Assembly (NCBI GenBank): GCA_022783665.1
Contig: JALFZJ010000030.1
Coordinates: forward strand, 1 to 48,740
Source of the DNA: Arcanobacterium sp.
GTDB lineage: Bacteria; Actinomycetota; Actinomycetes; Actinomycetales; Actinomycetaceae
Direction of reading: 5' to 3'
DNA: 48,740 nt
In this document: positions 8,050 to 17,518 of the stretch, one piece after another
Position numbering within the stretch: position 1 is the stretch's first letter
Layout of the letters: each line of letters starts with the position of its first letter
Notes under the pieces: model-generated
Seen by the model: the letters and a program-made list of their open reading frames with translations, nothing else
Database searches by the model: none
Told to the model about the DNA's origin: nothing
Translations under genes and position numbers: made by a program

Positions 8050-10629
8050 CTATTTACTGGCGATCCTGATTTCCTTGGCCTGAACCGCAAGCTTTCGAGC
8101 ATGTTCATCGCGCGAATCGGTGATAATCTTACGCAAGGCCTGCGGGTGATTTGGTTGCGAAAGCCAGTGTGTGGCGGGCTGCAGCTGCGCAGCGATAGCA
8201 GCCTCTACCCCACCATGCGTGGATGGATCACAAGTGAGTGGATCAAGGTCAGGCATCGGATAAAGGCCATAGACAATCCGCTCAGCGATCTCTTGCGAAC
8301 GCGATGCCCACAGCGCATCAACCATATCAAAGTAGTGAGGCAAAGCCTCAGCCGCTTCATCTGCCCCCGCAAGATGGGCAAAACCATTGATAAGGGCTTG
8401 TACATGGTCGTTTGACGCCGCGCGGTTATGCGTAATCTCATGAAGGGTGTCTGCGCGCGTGCCTGGCATGCTCGCTTTCGCCGTCCACATCATTTTCTGA
8501 TCAAAAGCACTCCCGGTGCGTTCAAATTCGGCGTTCACGGCGTCCACGTCCATCATGCCTCGTGCGCTTAGAGCAATAATAATCTGCCATGCAGTTTCTT
8601 GATCGATGTCAGCGCGCTGATTGAGCATCGATTGAAGTGTATCAAGGGCTGAACACGAATACGCCGCGAGCTGAGGAAGGGCATGGAGCCACAGATAGGC
8701 TTGATCCGAACCGCGTGGCGCTGATGTGTAATGCATGTATGCCTGCGCGAAAAGTTCTCCTTCACGCCTCGCGCGATCGGTGCGAAGGCTGAAACGATGC
8801 ACAGCCAAGCGGGCACCTGAGATCTTCTGGCTGAGCACAGATAGTTGATGCGTATGAGGATTAGTCATTGCAAACCGGAGGTAATCGTCGATCGAGATAT
8901 CTGCATCGCGCAATGCCTGCGATAAAGCGGTGCTGATGACTGCACGCGCTAAATCGTCATCGACGTCTGTGCTCAGTAATAGATCTCGTGACGCATCATC
9001 AAAGCGAATCTTGGCGTAGGTCAGTGCGGCATCGTTTGGTACTACCACCGCAGCATCAGGTTCGGCGATACCGAGATCTTGCCATGATATGTGCGTCTGC
9101 CCGTCAATCTCGAACTCGTAGTGAGCGAGACGGCCCAGAGCGTCTTCGCCGTCACCACCAAAAATACCGATCGAGGTTCGATGAGGCCGACGAATAGCGT
9201 TTTCCGTGCGCGAATCAATACCAGTCTCGCTTATCGTGAGCCCTTCAGAGGTGCGGGTAACATCGAACGTGGATACCCCTGAGGATTGTAGCCACAGCCT
9301 AGCCCATGAGTGCAGGTCTTTGCCCGAGGCTTGTGACAGAGCATCGAGCAGATCCGGCAATGTGGCGTTGCCGAAATGGTATTTCGCAAAGTACGTCCGA
9401 GCGCCGGCGAAGAATGCTTCCTCCCCTACCCACGCCACAAGCTGGCGCAATATGGCTGCGCCTTTCGCATAGGTGATGCCATCAAAGGCTTGATCGGCAG
9501 CTTCAATATCGGGAATATCTGCCGTGATTGGGTGGGTGGTTGGATACTGATCGTTTGCGAAGGCCCATGCTATCCGGTTGCCTGCGAAGCTTTGCCAGGC
9601 TTCGGTGTATTGAGTGAGATTGGCGCTCGCCCACGCCCCCATAAATTCAGCGAATGATTCTTTCAGCCACAAATCATCCCACCACTGCGGTGTTACGAGA
9701 TCACCGAACCACATATGGCTCATTTCATGCAATATCGTATTGGCGCGAGATGCGCGTTGTTCTCGCGTGGTGTGGTGTCGATGGATATATGAGCTTTCGT
9801 TGAATGTGACGCATCCTGGGTTTTCCATGGCGCCGAGATTGTATTCGGGTACAAATACGGAATCGTATTTGCCCCACGGGTAAGGAAAATCGAAAAGTTC
9901 CGGCAGTGCTGCTAAGCCTTGCGCCGTCACGGTAGAGATATCGCCCAAATCGAAGTACGGTGCAAGAGTTTCCCGGCAGTAGAACCGGAGCGTTAATGGT
10001 GTGCCGTTGACGTGTGCCTCGCGAGTAAACTCTGTATATGAGCCGGCAATGAGCGCGGTAAGGTATGTGGATTGACGCCGTGTGGGGGCGAACTGCGTGC
10101 GTGTTGCGGCGGCATCGATCTTTACTTGCTTGTTGATTGCCCCGTTTGAAATGTATTGCCACTCGCTTGGGCCGAGCACGGAAAACGTGAATTCTGCCTT
10201 AAGGTCTGGCTGCTCGAAATTGGGGTACATTCGGCGAGCGTCGGCAGGCTCGAATTGGGTATAGAGGTAGGTCTTGCCATCTTCAGGATCAGTGAAGCGG
10301 TGAAGGCCTTCGCCAGAGCGTGAATAGTATCCTTCGCCGCGAACTGTGATGGTGTGTTGCCCTTGTGAAAGGGTCGGCAGTTGGATGCGTGCGCCGTCGT
10401 AGTTGATGGTATGAGCTTTTCCATCAATAACCAGCTCGATGACGTCTGCCCCGATAAAGTCGATAAACGTCGTCACGTCATCGCTCACAGTCAAAGTGAT
10501 TGTAGACGCCGTAGCAAAGGTCTCGGCGGACGTGTTGGCGTTCCGCACATCCACCTCTACCTCATAGGTGTGGGTGTAGATATGTGCACTGCGGTATTGC
10601 GCCTCGGCTCGGCTTAGGTTGTCGCTCAT
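8050..10629 (-). CDS. pepN: Aminopeptidase N (M1 zinc metallopeptidase)
   Basis: PepN removes N-terminal residues from peptides in the cytoplasm. The sequence shows the substrate-binding GAMEN motif and the zinc site HEMSH at residues 301-305, with the third ligand glutamate 18 residues later in LKESFAEF. The C-terminal half is the helical ERAP1-like domain. The open frame begins with a TTG four codons upstream. The ATG at 10629 (MSDNLSRAEA) matches the usual actinobacterial N-terminus and is preferred, giving 859 residues, typical of the family. Neither start has a good ribosome site. It ends about 100 bases before garA on the same strand. Confidence 0.95.
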   Translation of the reverse strand: MSDNLSRAEAQYRSAHIYTHTYEVEVDVRNANTSAETFATASTITLTVSDDVTTFIDFIGADVIELVIDGKAHTINYDGARIQLPTLSQGQHTITVRGEGYYSRSGEGLHRFTDPEDGKTYLYTQFEPADARRMYPNFEQPDLKAEFTFSVLGPSEWQYISNGAINKQVKIDAAATRTQFAPTRRQSTYLTALIAGSYTEFTREAHVNGTPLTLRFYCRETLAPYFDLGDISTVTAQGLAALPELFDFPYPWGKYDSVFVPEYNLGAMENPGCVTFNESSYIHRHHTTREQRASRANTILHEMSHMWFGDLVTPQWWDDLWLKESFAEFMGAWASANLTQYTEAWQSFAGNRIAWAFANDQYPTTHPITADIPDIEAADQAFDGITYAKGAAILRQLVAWVGEEAFFAGARTYFAKYHFGNATLPDLLDALSQASGKDLHSWARLWLQSSGVSTFDVTRTSEGLTISETGIDSRTENAIRRPHRTSIGIFGGDGEDALGRLAHYEFEIDGQTHISWQDLGIAEPDAAVVVPNDAALTYAKIRFDDASRDLLLSTDVDDDLARAVISTALSQALRDADISIDDYLRFAMTNPHTHQLSVLSQKISGARLAVHRFSLRTDRARREGELFAQAYMHYTSAPRGSDQAYLWLHALPQLAAYSCSALDTLQSMLNQRADIDQETAWQIIIALSARGMMDVDAVNAEFERTGSAFDQKMMWTAKASMPGTRADTLHEITHNRAASNDHVQALINGFAHLAGADEAAEALPHYFDMVDALWASRSQEIAERIVYGLYPMPDLDPLTCDPSTHGGVEAAIAAQLQPATHWLSQPNHPQALRKIITDSRDEHARKLAVQAKEIRIASK

Positions 10630-10665
10630 ATTTCCATTCAATCTGCGCAGGTGAGGTATTTCAAA

Positions 10666-10695
10666 TTAGTACGTGCGTCGTGTTTGCGATATTAT
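10666..10695 (+). promoter_or_regulatory. Candidate promoter of tRNA-Pro
   Basis: TTAGTA (10666-10671) and TATTAT (10690-10695) are separated by 18 bases, and the mature tRNA begins 32 bases after the -10 element. The -35 box is imperfect. Confidence 0.4.
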
Positions 10696-10726
10696 CTAGG
10701 AGTCACAAATTGATGATGTGTGACGC

Positions 10727-10800
<74 letters not shown>

Positions 10801-10807
10801 CCGACGA

Positions 10808-10838
10808 GCACGCCCAAGCATTTATGCTTGAGGCGTGC
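10808..10838. terminator. Strong hairpin directly after tRNA-Pro, containing repeat copy 1
   Basis: GCACGCC and CAAGCAT pair with ATGCTTG and GGCGTGC, a 14-pair stem with one bulged A and a 2-base centre (so a loop of about 6). It starts 8 bases after the tRNA and may end the tRNA transcript, but no U tract follows. The inner part (10811-10832) recurs at 10917-10938. Confidence 0.5.
10811..10832 (+). repeat. 22-base palindromic direct repeat, copy 1
   Basis: The sequence begins CGCCCAAGCATTTATGC and ends TTGAG. It is identical to the copy at 10917-10938. Each copy is itself a hairpin. Confidence 0.8.
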
Positions 10839-10854
10839 GAGGAGGGAAGGGCGT

Positions 10855-10876
10855 GGAAAACACGGAAGTGTTTTCC
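10855..10876. other. Perfect 9-base-pair hairpin with GGAA tetraloop
   Basis: GGAAAACAC is mirrored by GTGTTTTCC across GGAA. A flanking GGGC/GCCC pair (10849-10852 and 10881-10884) could extend it. It lies between the two copies of the palindromic repeat in the non-coding stretch after tRNA-Pro. It could be part of a small structured RNA. Confidence 0.5.
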
Positions 10877-10916
10877 TAAGGCCCGACCGTAGACGTGTTA
10901 TGTGCCTAAGTGGGTG

Positions 10917-10938
10917 CGCCCAAGCATTTATGCTTGAG
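10917..10938 (+). repeat. 22-base palindromic direct repeat, copy 2; possible galM terminator
   Basis: This is an exact second copy of 10811-10832. It ends five bases before the galM stop codon, so on the minus strand its hairpin (10 pairs including one G-T) may act as the galM terminator. Confidence 0.75.
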
Positions 10939-10943
10939 CTAAC

Positions 10944-11879
10944 CTACTCGGGTGCCGTGTAGCGTATGCGGAGGTCAAGCGTGCGCACGCCGTCTTTATC
11001 GAGCATGATGTGGGGTGCTACGTCACTGCGATTATAGGAGTTGCCGATTGCCGTCAAGGGTTCTAGGGCTATCGACTCTTCGCTTCCCCGTGCGAGCATA
11101 TGCCCTGAATATACGTGGAACGCAGCTTGCTCCGGGGTATTCGATGTGGCCATCATCGTCACGAGGCCGTATCCCGTATCGAGCTGAGCTTTAGCCACTC
11201 CCAAGCTGTTGTAGTGTAGCCCGGTGATCGTATAGTCATCGTCAGTGTTGATGGTGCTCCACTCGATTTGCCCGATATCACTGGCATCGCTGCGGAAGGC
11301 GATTGTTTGATAGGCTTGGGCACCGGGCAGCGGGATGAGTGCAAAGTCCATTAGCACTCGTTGTGTACCGAATACGCGCACTCTGGCGTTTTCACGGTTC
11401 ACGACGCGGAAATAAGGATGCCAGCCTACGCATATCGGCGCAGCTGGGCCACTCACGTTGAGGGCGGAGATATTGACTTGCAGTACGCCGTCACCGCCTA
11501 GGGCGTAGCGGACGAGTACTGAAACGTCTGCCGGATATGCTGATGAGGCTGGAATGAATCCGCGTAGCTCTAAAGCTGCGCCGGTGCGTTTCACTTCAAA
11601 CTCGTGGAGTGTGAAAAGTCCGTGTAGGCCTTGTGCTGAACCAGTCGCTTCCTCAACTGAATGGACATTACCGTCTGAGTCCGTCCACTGCGCGTCGGCG
11701 AGGCGGTTTACCCAGGGCGCAAGAACGGCGCTGCGGTAACCGTCGCGTTGGATGAGTTCGTCTTCATCACGGTAACCGGCGATGACGTTCTGGCCGATTC
11801 CTGGATCCCACTCCATTAAAGTAGCGCCTATGGTGCTTACACTCAGCCTGGCCCCACCATTGGTTATTGTATCTATCAT
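10944..11879 (-). CDS. Aldose 1-epimerase family protein (galactose mutarotase-like)
   Basis: The 311-residue product has the mutarotase beta-sandwich signatures: the GLHGL segment with a catalytic-type histidine, VGWHPYFR with the second histidine, and a late FHVYSG...EPLTAIGN segment where the catalytic glutamate sits. Such enzymes interconvert the alpha and beta anomers of hexoses in the cytoplasm. No galactose-pathway genes lie beside it, so the physiological sugar is unknown. It may instead act on glucose or a phosphorylated hexose. It is convergent with tRNA-Pro and downstream of der on the same strand. Confidence 0.85.
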   Translation of the reverse strand: MIDTITNGGARLSVSTIGATLMEWDPGIGQNVIAGYRDEDELIQRDGYRSAVLAPWVNRLADAQWTDSDGNVHSVEEATGSAQGLHGLFTLHEFEVKRTGAALELRGFIPASSAYPADVSVLVRYALGGDGVLQVNISALNVSGPAAPICVGWHPYFRVVNRENARVRVFGTQRVLMDFALIPLPGAQAYQTIAFRSDASDIGQIEWSTINTDDDYTITGLHYNSLGVAKAQLDTGYGLVTMMATSNTPEQAAFHVYSGHMLARGSEESIALEPLTAIGNSYNRSDVAPHIMLDKDGVRTLDLRIRYTAPE

Positions 11880-11958
11880 TGCCTTAGCCTTTCACCATAT
11901 GCGCAGTTAATGAATTAATGTGACGAACGTATGCGGCCCTATACCCCTCGGGTAGATT

Positions 11959-13449
11959 TCACTTGCGCTTGCGCTTTTCGCGCACACGCACTGAAATCTG
12001 GATGGGCGTGCCAGTGAAACCAAATTGTTCGCGCAGCCGGCGCTCTAAAAAGCGGCGATAACCGTGATCGATAAAGCCGCTGGCAAAGAACACGAACCGA
12101 GGTGGCCGATTTGCCACTTGCGTTGCGAACAAGATGCGGGGCTGTTTCCCGCCGCGTACAGGGTGAGGGTTAGCCGCCTGAACCTCGCCGAGGAACGAGT
12201 TGAGCTTCCCTGTGGGGATGCGCCGATCCCACGAATCGAGCGCTGTGTGCATTGCTCGCGTCAGTCGGTTTGTGTGCCAGCCTGTGAGCGCTGAGAGATT
12301 GATCGTTTCAACCCAGGGCATCTGCACCATTTCGCGTTCTTGTTCGATGCTGAGTTCTTCACGTCGCTCGCTATCTACCAAATCCCACTTGTTATTCACA
12401 ACTACCATGGCTCGGCCGGCATCAATCACCTGCTGCATGACTCGGATGTCTTGTTCAGTGATCGGTTCGGAGGAATCGACGAGTACCAAGCCAAGTTCTG
12501 ATTTGCTCAGAGCATTTTGGGTACGTAGTGAGGCATAGTAATCGGCACCGCGCGTCAGATGCACGCGGCGGCGAATACCCGCCGTATCGACGAATACCCA
12601 TGGCTCGCCGTCAAGTTCTATCACTTCATCTACGGGATCACGCGTTGTGCCCGCTAAAGGATTCACGACTACTCGTTCATGCCCAGCAAGTTGATTTAGC
12701 AGTGAAGATTTCCCCACATTTGGCCGCCCTACGAGAGCTATACGGCGCGGGCCGCCGTCGATAAGTGGTTTAGCTACCGCCGATACTTCAGGAAGAATCG
12801 CCATGGCTGCATCGAGAAGATCACCTGATCCTCTGCCGTGTAAGGCAGAGACGGGATAAGGTTCGCCAAGGCCGAGAGCCCACAAATACGCCACGTCAGA
12901 TTCTTGGGTGTGAGAATCTACTTTGTTGGCCGCAAGGATAGCAGGTTTACCGGAGCGGCGAAGAATCTTAATAATTGCTTCGTCAGCGTCAGTAACGCCT
13001 ACAGTGGCATCTACAACGAGCATCACAGCATCGGAATCTTCGATTGCGAGCTCTGCTTGTGCAGCTACTGATTTATCGATCCCGTCAACGTCAATTTCCC
13101 AGCCGCCTGTATCGACGAGTGTAAACGTGCGGCCAGCCCAATTCGCTGTGTATCGGACTCGATCGCGCGTGACGCCGGGCTGATCCTGCACTACAGCGAC
13201 GCGCTCGCCTACGATACGGTTGACGAGCGTGGATTTCCCCACATTCGGGCGCCCAATGATAGCAAGCACCGGATAGCCAGGTTCGCCTGCGTCGTCGAAT
13301 GAATCACCGAAATCGATGAGATCGCGATCGTCGTCGTCGAGCTCAAAGCCTTCCATATAGCTGCGTAAGAGCTGCGCGCGCTGGTCGTCGTTTTGCTCGT
13401 CAAAAGCATCGGGGTTGAAACCCGGCGCGTCAGGGTTAAAATCCGTCAT
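11959..13449 (-). CDS. der: Ribosome-assembly GTPase Der (EngA)
   Basis: Der is a tandem-GTPase factor needed for 50S ribosomal subunit maturation. Two G domains are visible, with P-loops GRPNVGKST (residues 66-74) and GRPNVGKSS in the second half. NKVD and NNKWD specificity motifs follow, and a C-terminal KH-like domain ends in a lysine/arginine-rich tail. The first about 58 residues are an acidic extension (rich in D and E) absent from the E. coli protein but common in actinobacteria. It lies 37 bases downstream of the tyrA-cmk fusion, in the conserved scpA-scpB-rluB-cmk-der order. Confidence 0.96.
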   Translation of the reverse strand: MTDFNPDAPGFNPDAFDEQNDDQRAQLLRSYMEGFELDDDDRDLIDFGDSFDDAGEPGYPVLAIIGRPNVGKSTLVNRIVGERVAVVQDQPGVTRDRVRYTANWAGRTFTLVDTGGWEIDVDGIDKSVAAQAELAIEDSDAVMLVVDATVGVTDADEAIIKILRRSGKPAILAANKVDSHTQESDVAYLWALGLGEPYPVSALHGRGSGDLLDAAMAILPEVSAVAKPLIDGGPRRIALVGRPNVGKSSLLNQLAGHERVVVNPLAGTTRDPVDEVIELDGEPWVFVDTAGIRRRVHLTRGADYYASLRTQNALSKSELGLVLVDSSEPITEQDIRVMQQVIDAGRAMVVVNNKWDLVDSERREELSIEQEREMVQMPWVETINLSALTGWHTNRLTRAMHTALDSWDRRIPTGKLNSFLGEVQAANPHPVRGGKQPRILFATQVANRPPRFVFFASGFIDHGYRRFLERRLREQFGFTGTPIQISVRVREKRKRK

Positions 13450-13486
13450 AATGATTCCTTTGGTCTATCCCGCACTGCTATCGGCA

Positions 13487-15274
13487 CTATCGAGACGGTA
13501 CTAGATCGATGACGGCATTAACGACGTCATCGATTGTGAGGTGGGAAGAATCGATTGTGGTTACTCCGTCTTGTGCCGTCATAAAATCGGCCACCGTAGA
13601 ATCATCTTTATCCCGCCGTATTACTTCATCGCGGGTAGCTTCAATGCTTGCTGCATCGTCTCCGCCGCGTACCTCCAATGCGCGCCTCTTGAGTCGTGCA
13701 CTTTCGGAGGCTGTGAGGAGTACTCGCACATCGGCATCGGGAGCCACCACAGTTGTGACATCGCGCCCTTCTACAACGATCCCTCTACCATGAGAATACG
13801 ATGCGGGCAGCGTCTCCCCTGCAATGATCGCTTGTTGGCGCCGAATGAGTTCTTGGCGTACAGGAATATTGGTTGCCACCTTTGAGACGATCCGAGAAAT
13901 CTCTGACGTACGAATCGCATCAGTAATGTCTTCACCGCCCACGACGAAGCGCTGGGCATCTGGATCGGTGTGTAGGTCGAGGGGCATCGTCACAACAGTT
14001 TCGAGCACAGCATTGCTATCGTCAAGGTCCACACCTTCATGCATCGCCCACCATGCCGCTGCACGGTACATGGCGCCTGTGTCGAGGTAACCTAGCTGAA
14101 GAGTTCGAGCTACCTGCTTGGATACGGTGGATTTTCCAGAACCTGATGGGCCATCAATTGCAATGATCATTGGTGCAGTACTTTCGTTTTCTGTTGATAC
14201 GACGTGCCAGCCTCGGGCATCGAGTTCATGTTCAAGCTGGGTGGCTTGGCTTGGCATCACGAGAATCTCGGCTCGGCCCACCTCTTGCTGGGCCGAGTGT
14301 TCAAGTGAGAAGTCTTCAATGTTGATCTTGGCATCGCCAACGTCGGAAAACAACCGCCCGAGCTCGCCCGCGGCATCGGGTACGAGCACCGTAACGCGTG
14401 CATAACGCGCAGGCGCGCCGCCGTGTTTTCCTGGAATGAGGGATACGCCCCGGTTTCCGTCAGCCATGACCCGCGTCACCACATCGAGACCAGACGCCGA
14501 ATCGATGGCGGCAACAAGGCGGCCGAGTCGTGCGTTGAGTTTGCGCAACACCGAGGCGATTTGTTGGCGATTGCCTGAAATAATGGATGCCCACAGCAGT
14601 GGATCAGACTGTGCGATACGGGTGACGTCTCGCAGGCCTTGGCCAGCTAAGCTCAGCGTTTGAGCATTTTCCTCATTAAGAGCCGTTGCGACGAGTGAGC
14701 TCATAAGCTGTGGCATATGGGATACAACGGCTACTGCGTGGTCATGCTCATGTGCTTGCATCTCGATAGGGGCCGCGCCCATATCTACTGCCAAGTCGCG
14801 CACTGCTAGCCGCGCTTGAGGCAAGGTGGCGTCATCGCTGACGATCACCCATGGGCGCCCGGCAAAGAGGTCTGCGTCGGCGGCTATTGCCCCCGAGCGT
14901 TCCTTGCCGGCCATGGGGTGTGAGCCCACCCAACGGTTGCGATGAGGGTCGTCTGTGAGGGCATCGGAAATATCGCCTTTTACAGATGCCACATCGGTGA
15001 CGACGGCGTGCGGATAGCGTACAAGCGCTTCGGCTACTGCCTGGGCGGTGACGTCAGGAGGAATTGCCACAATAACGAGAGCAGGATCTTCGACCGCGTC
15101 AAGTGAGCCAGCTCCAAGATCGCGAGCTAAAGCGGCTGCCACAGGTGAGGCGTCGTCAAGATATACGCTCACGCCGTGAGCGCGAAGCCTGAGCGCAATG
15201 GACGTACCGAGAAGGCCGGCACCAATCACAAGCACTGGGCCTCGGGTAGCGAGCACGCCGTCAGTTGCCGTCAT
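13487..15274 (-). CDS. Fusion of prephenate dehydrogenase and cytidylate kinase
   Basis: One uninterrupted 595-residue frame encodes two enzymes. Residues 1-290 are a prephenate dehydrogenase for tyrosine synthesis, with Rossmann motif GAGLLG (18-23) and active-site segment GSHPMAGKERSG (H119). Residues 293-358 look like an ACT regulatory domain. After a short linker (STENESTAP), residues 369-595 form CMP kinase, with P-loop GPSGSGKS (375-382) and the LDTGAMYRAAA segment. Met369 could serve as an internal start for free kinase, but only a weak ribosome site precedes it. The gene starts one base inside the rluB stop (TAATG). In M. tuberculosis cmk stands alone at this place and tyrA lies elsewhere. 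Confidence 0.93.
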   Translation of the reverse strand: MTATDGVLATRGPVLVIGAGLLGTSIALRLRAHGVSVYLDDASPVAAALARDLGAGSLDAVEDPALVIVAIPPDVTAQAVAEALVRYPHAVVTDVASVKGDISDALTDDPHRNRWVGSHPMAGKERSGAIAADADLFAGRPWVIVSDDATLPQARLAVRDLAVDMGAAPIEMQAHEHDHAVAVVSHMPQLMSSLVATALNEENAQTLSLAGQGLRDVTRIAQSDPLLWASIISGNRQQIASVLRKLNARLGRLVAAIDSASGLDVVTRVMADGNRGVSLIPGKHGGAPARYARVTVLVPDAAGELGRLFSDVGDAKINIEDFSLEHSAQQEVGRAEILVMPSQATQLEHELDARGWHVVSTENESTAPMIIAIDGPSGSGKSTVSKQVARTLQLGYLDTGAMYRAAAWWAMHEGVDLDDSNAVLETVVTMPLDLHTDPDAQRFVVGGEDITDAIRTSEISRIVSKVATNIPVRQELIRRQQAIIAGETLPASYSHGRGIVVEGRDVTTVVAPDADVRVLLTASESARLKRRALEVRGGDDAASIEATRDEVIRRDKDDSTVADFMTAQDGVTTIDSSHLTIDDVVNAVIDLVPSR

Positions 15275-16029
15275 TACATATCCACCATTCGCATAAGTGC
15301 TCCGAGTTCTGATCCGCCAATCACTCGCGTCTGGCCAGGCCTCATATGCCCTGCGGTAATATTGCCGAACTCTAAGCGGACGAGTTCCATCACGGGATGG
15401 CCTACTTCTTCCATGATTCGGCGCACGATACGGTTGCGCCCGGAGTGGAGCGTAAGCTCAACGATCGAATTCTTGCGTTGAGCTTCGCGCAGCACGAATT
15501 TGTCGACTGCAATGGGACCGTCGTCAAGAGTGATACCTTTTTCGAGCACCTTGCCGAGCCCACGGGTCACAGTGCCTTCCACGCGCGCGATGTATTTCTT
15601 GGGAATCTCGTACGAGGGATGCGTGAGCCGATGGGTGAGTTCGCCGTCATTCGAAAGAAGAATAATTCCTTCGGTATCCACATCGAGTCTGCCGACGTGG
15701 AAGAGCCGCTCGGTGCGATCTTCCACAAAATCTGCCAAGGTTTTGCGACCCTGATCGTCATGCATTGTAGAGACGACGCCCGGCGGCTTATACAGCGCGA
15801 GGGTCACTTTCGATTGATCGAGTTGTACGCGATTGCCGTCAACGTGAATAATCGCCGTATTGGGATCTACCCGAAGCCCTACTTCATGTATCTGTACGCC
15901 ATTGACTGTGACGCGTCCTTGACTGATGAGCTCTTCGGAGGCACGCCGTGATGCTACGCCTGCTCGCGCAAGTACTTTCTGGAGCTTTTCGCCGTCTTTC
16001 ATATAGAGGGCTTGTTCTGCTCTACTCAT
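15274..16029 (-). CDS. 23S rRNA pseudouridine synthase, RluB/RsuA family
   Basis: The 251-residue product has an N-terminal S4 RNA-binding domain (EKLQKVLARAGVASRRA, about residues 14-60). The catalytic domain carries the GRLD motif (113-116, catalytic aspartate D116) followed by VDTEGIILLSNDG. It converts a uridine in ribosomal RNA, most likely 23S, to pseudouridine. Its ATG overlaps the scpB stop by four bases and its own stop overlaps the next start, so it belongs to the scpA-der transcript. The exact target nucleotide cannot be read from the sequence. Confidence 0.92.
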   Translation of the reverse strand: MSRAEQALYMKDGEKLQKVLARAGVASRRASEELISQGRVTVNGVQIHEVGLRVDPNTAIIHVDGNRVQLDQSKVTLALYKPPGVVSTMHDDQGRKTLADFVEDRTERLFHVGRLDVDTEGIILLSNDGELTHRLTHPSYEIPKKYIARVEGTVTRGLGKVLEKGITLDDGPIAVDKFVLREAQRKNSIVELTLHSGRNRIVRRIMEEVGHPVMELVRLEFGNITAGHMRPGQTRVIGGSELGALMRMVDM

Positions 16030-16655
16030 CGGATTTCCTTTTCTAGTGATTCAAGATCGATATCATCTGGGAGGTAGGGAGCAAGGGGTTCGAGCTCATC
16101 GAGGGAGTTCATGCCCATCCGCTCTAAGAAGTAGTCGGTGGTCCCATATAGTGTGGCTCCGCTTGCCGCAGTTACGCCGACGCTGCGAATAAGCCCGCGT
16201 GTTTGTAGTGTGCGCACAACGGAATCGGCGTCTACCCCTCTAATTGCAGCAATCTGTGCTCGCGTCACGGGTTGGCGATATGCAATGACGGCGAGAGTCT
16301 CGAGAGCTTGGACGGAGAGTTTGGCGCTCTGCCCTGCCTTGACGTAATCCATCACCACGTCTGCATAGCGCGGATGGCTGAAATAGCGCCAGCCTCCCCC
16401 AACTTCTCGTAGCTGGATACCTCGCGGGTATTGGGATCCCTCGTCTAGCTCGTTACGCAGTTCATCGAGGAGTTCGCGCGTCGTAGATTCTGATGCATTA
16501 ATTGTGTGGGCGAGAACGTCAAGTTTAACGGGTTCATTGACTACCATGAGAATCGCTTCGAGCGCGCCTTTAATATAGGCTCGATCATCAACGCCGCTCG
16601 CCGGATGCACCTTACTTGAAGGCTCATGGCCTTCTGAGTGCGCGAGTTCGTTCAT
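16026..16655 (-). CDS. scpB: Segregation and condensation protein ScpB
   Basis: ScpB is the kite subunit of the SMC-ScpAB condensin that organises and segregates the chromosome. The 209-residue product consists of two winged-helix domains: AYIKGALEAILMVVNEPVKL at the start, and ETLAVIAYRQPVTRAQIAAI with GVDADSVVRTLQTRGLI in the second half. It lies 38 bases after scpA and overlaps the pseudouridine synthase gene as ATGA. The SMC gene is not in the window. Confidence 0.95.
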   Translation of the reverse strand: MNELAHSEGHEPSSKVHPASGVDDRAYIKGALEAILMVVNEPVKLDVLAHTINASESTTRELLDELRNELDEGSQYPRGIQLREVGGGWRYFSHPRYADVVMDYVKAGQSAKLSVQALETLAVIAYRQPVTRAQIAAIRGVDADSVVRTLQTRGLIRSVGVTAASGATLYGTTDYFLERMGMNSLDELEPLAPYLPDDIDLESLEKEIR

Positions 16656-16693
16656 CCTGCTTCCTCCCGGTAGTAGACGCTCTCATTCTACGG

Positions 16694-17518
16694 CTAGCTG
16701 CCAAGGGATCCAATACCTGCGTCTATCGCGCTCGTCACGCGGATGATCGTCAATGGCGCAAGTGGTGCATCCTGAGATACTGTGACCTCCCCGCCTCGAA
16801 TAAGTTCAAGCAGGGCAAGGAAACGAGAGACGACGGTTGGTACTGTACGTGCGTCTGCGCACAGTGAATGGAACGTTACTGCATCGCCGATGAGGAGGCG
16901 CTCCCGGATGAACTCTATCTGCGAGTCTACCGAGACTATCGGATCGTGAAGATGATCGAGCATTACGGTAGGTTCATGGCGGGCAAACGCGTGTGCTGCA
17001 AGGCGCGCGAAATCCCCAAGGTTGAGATCAATTGAGACCTCAGGCATCGCCTTACGGAATCCTTCCTCGAGATCGACGTCTCGTGCCACGCTCAGGCTTT
17101 GGGCACTGAGCCGAATCGCTAGATCAGCGGCTACATCTTTGTATGCCTTGTATTGTAGGAGTTTAGCGAAAAGGAGGTCACGAGCCTCTAAGATCTCCAA
17201 ATCATCATCATCGTGCTCCTCACGAGGCAGGAGCCGTGCCGCTTTCGCATCAAGTAAGGTGGCTGCTACGAGCAGGAACTGAGAGGCCTGAGAAAGATCA
17301 ATCTCGCTCTGGCTTGCAACGAATGTGAGGAATTCGTCGGTAACCTGTGCCAGCGCCACTTCAGTAACGTCGAGCTTCTTCTTTGCAATAAGCGATAAGA
17401 GCACCTCAAATGGCCCAGAGAAGACGTTGAGATCAACTGAGAACTGGATGCGCTGCTCATCGCTACGAGCAGTAAACAGATCTGGTTGATCTTTAGGTGC
17501 CTTACGCACTGCCGCCAC
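16694..17518 (-). CDS. scpA: Segregation and condensation protein ScpA
   Basis: ScpA is the kleisin that bridges the two SMC heads. The 274-residue product shows the family opening FSGPFEVLLSLIAKKKLDVT near residue 33 and a C-terminal winged helix (FLALLELIRGGEVTVSQ). The start is a GTG 17 bases inside the end of parA, so translation is probably coupled. Its order, parA-scpA-scpB, is the standard actinobacterial arrangement. Confidence 0.95.
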   Translation of the reverse strand: MAAVRKAPKDQPDLFTARSDEQRIQFSVDLNVFSGPFEVLLSLIAKKKLDVTEVALAQVTDEFLTFVASQSEIDLSQASQFLLVAATLLDAKAARLLPREEHDDDDLEILEARDLLFAKLLQYKAYKDVAADLAIRLSAQSLSVARDVDLEEGFRKAMPEVSIDLNLGDFARLAAHAFARHEPTVMLDHLHDPIVSVDSQIEFIRERLLIGDAVTFHSLCADARTVPTVVSRFLALLELIRGGEVTVSQDAPLAPLTIIRVTSAIDAGIGSLGS

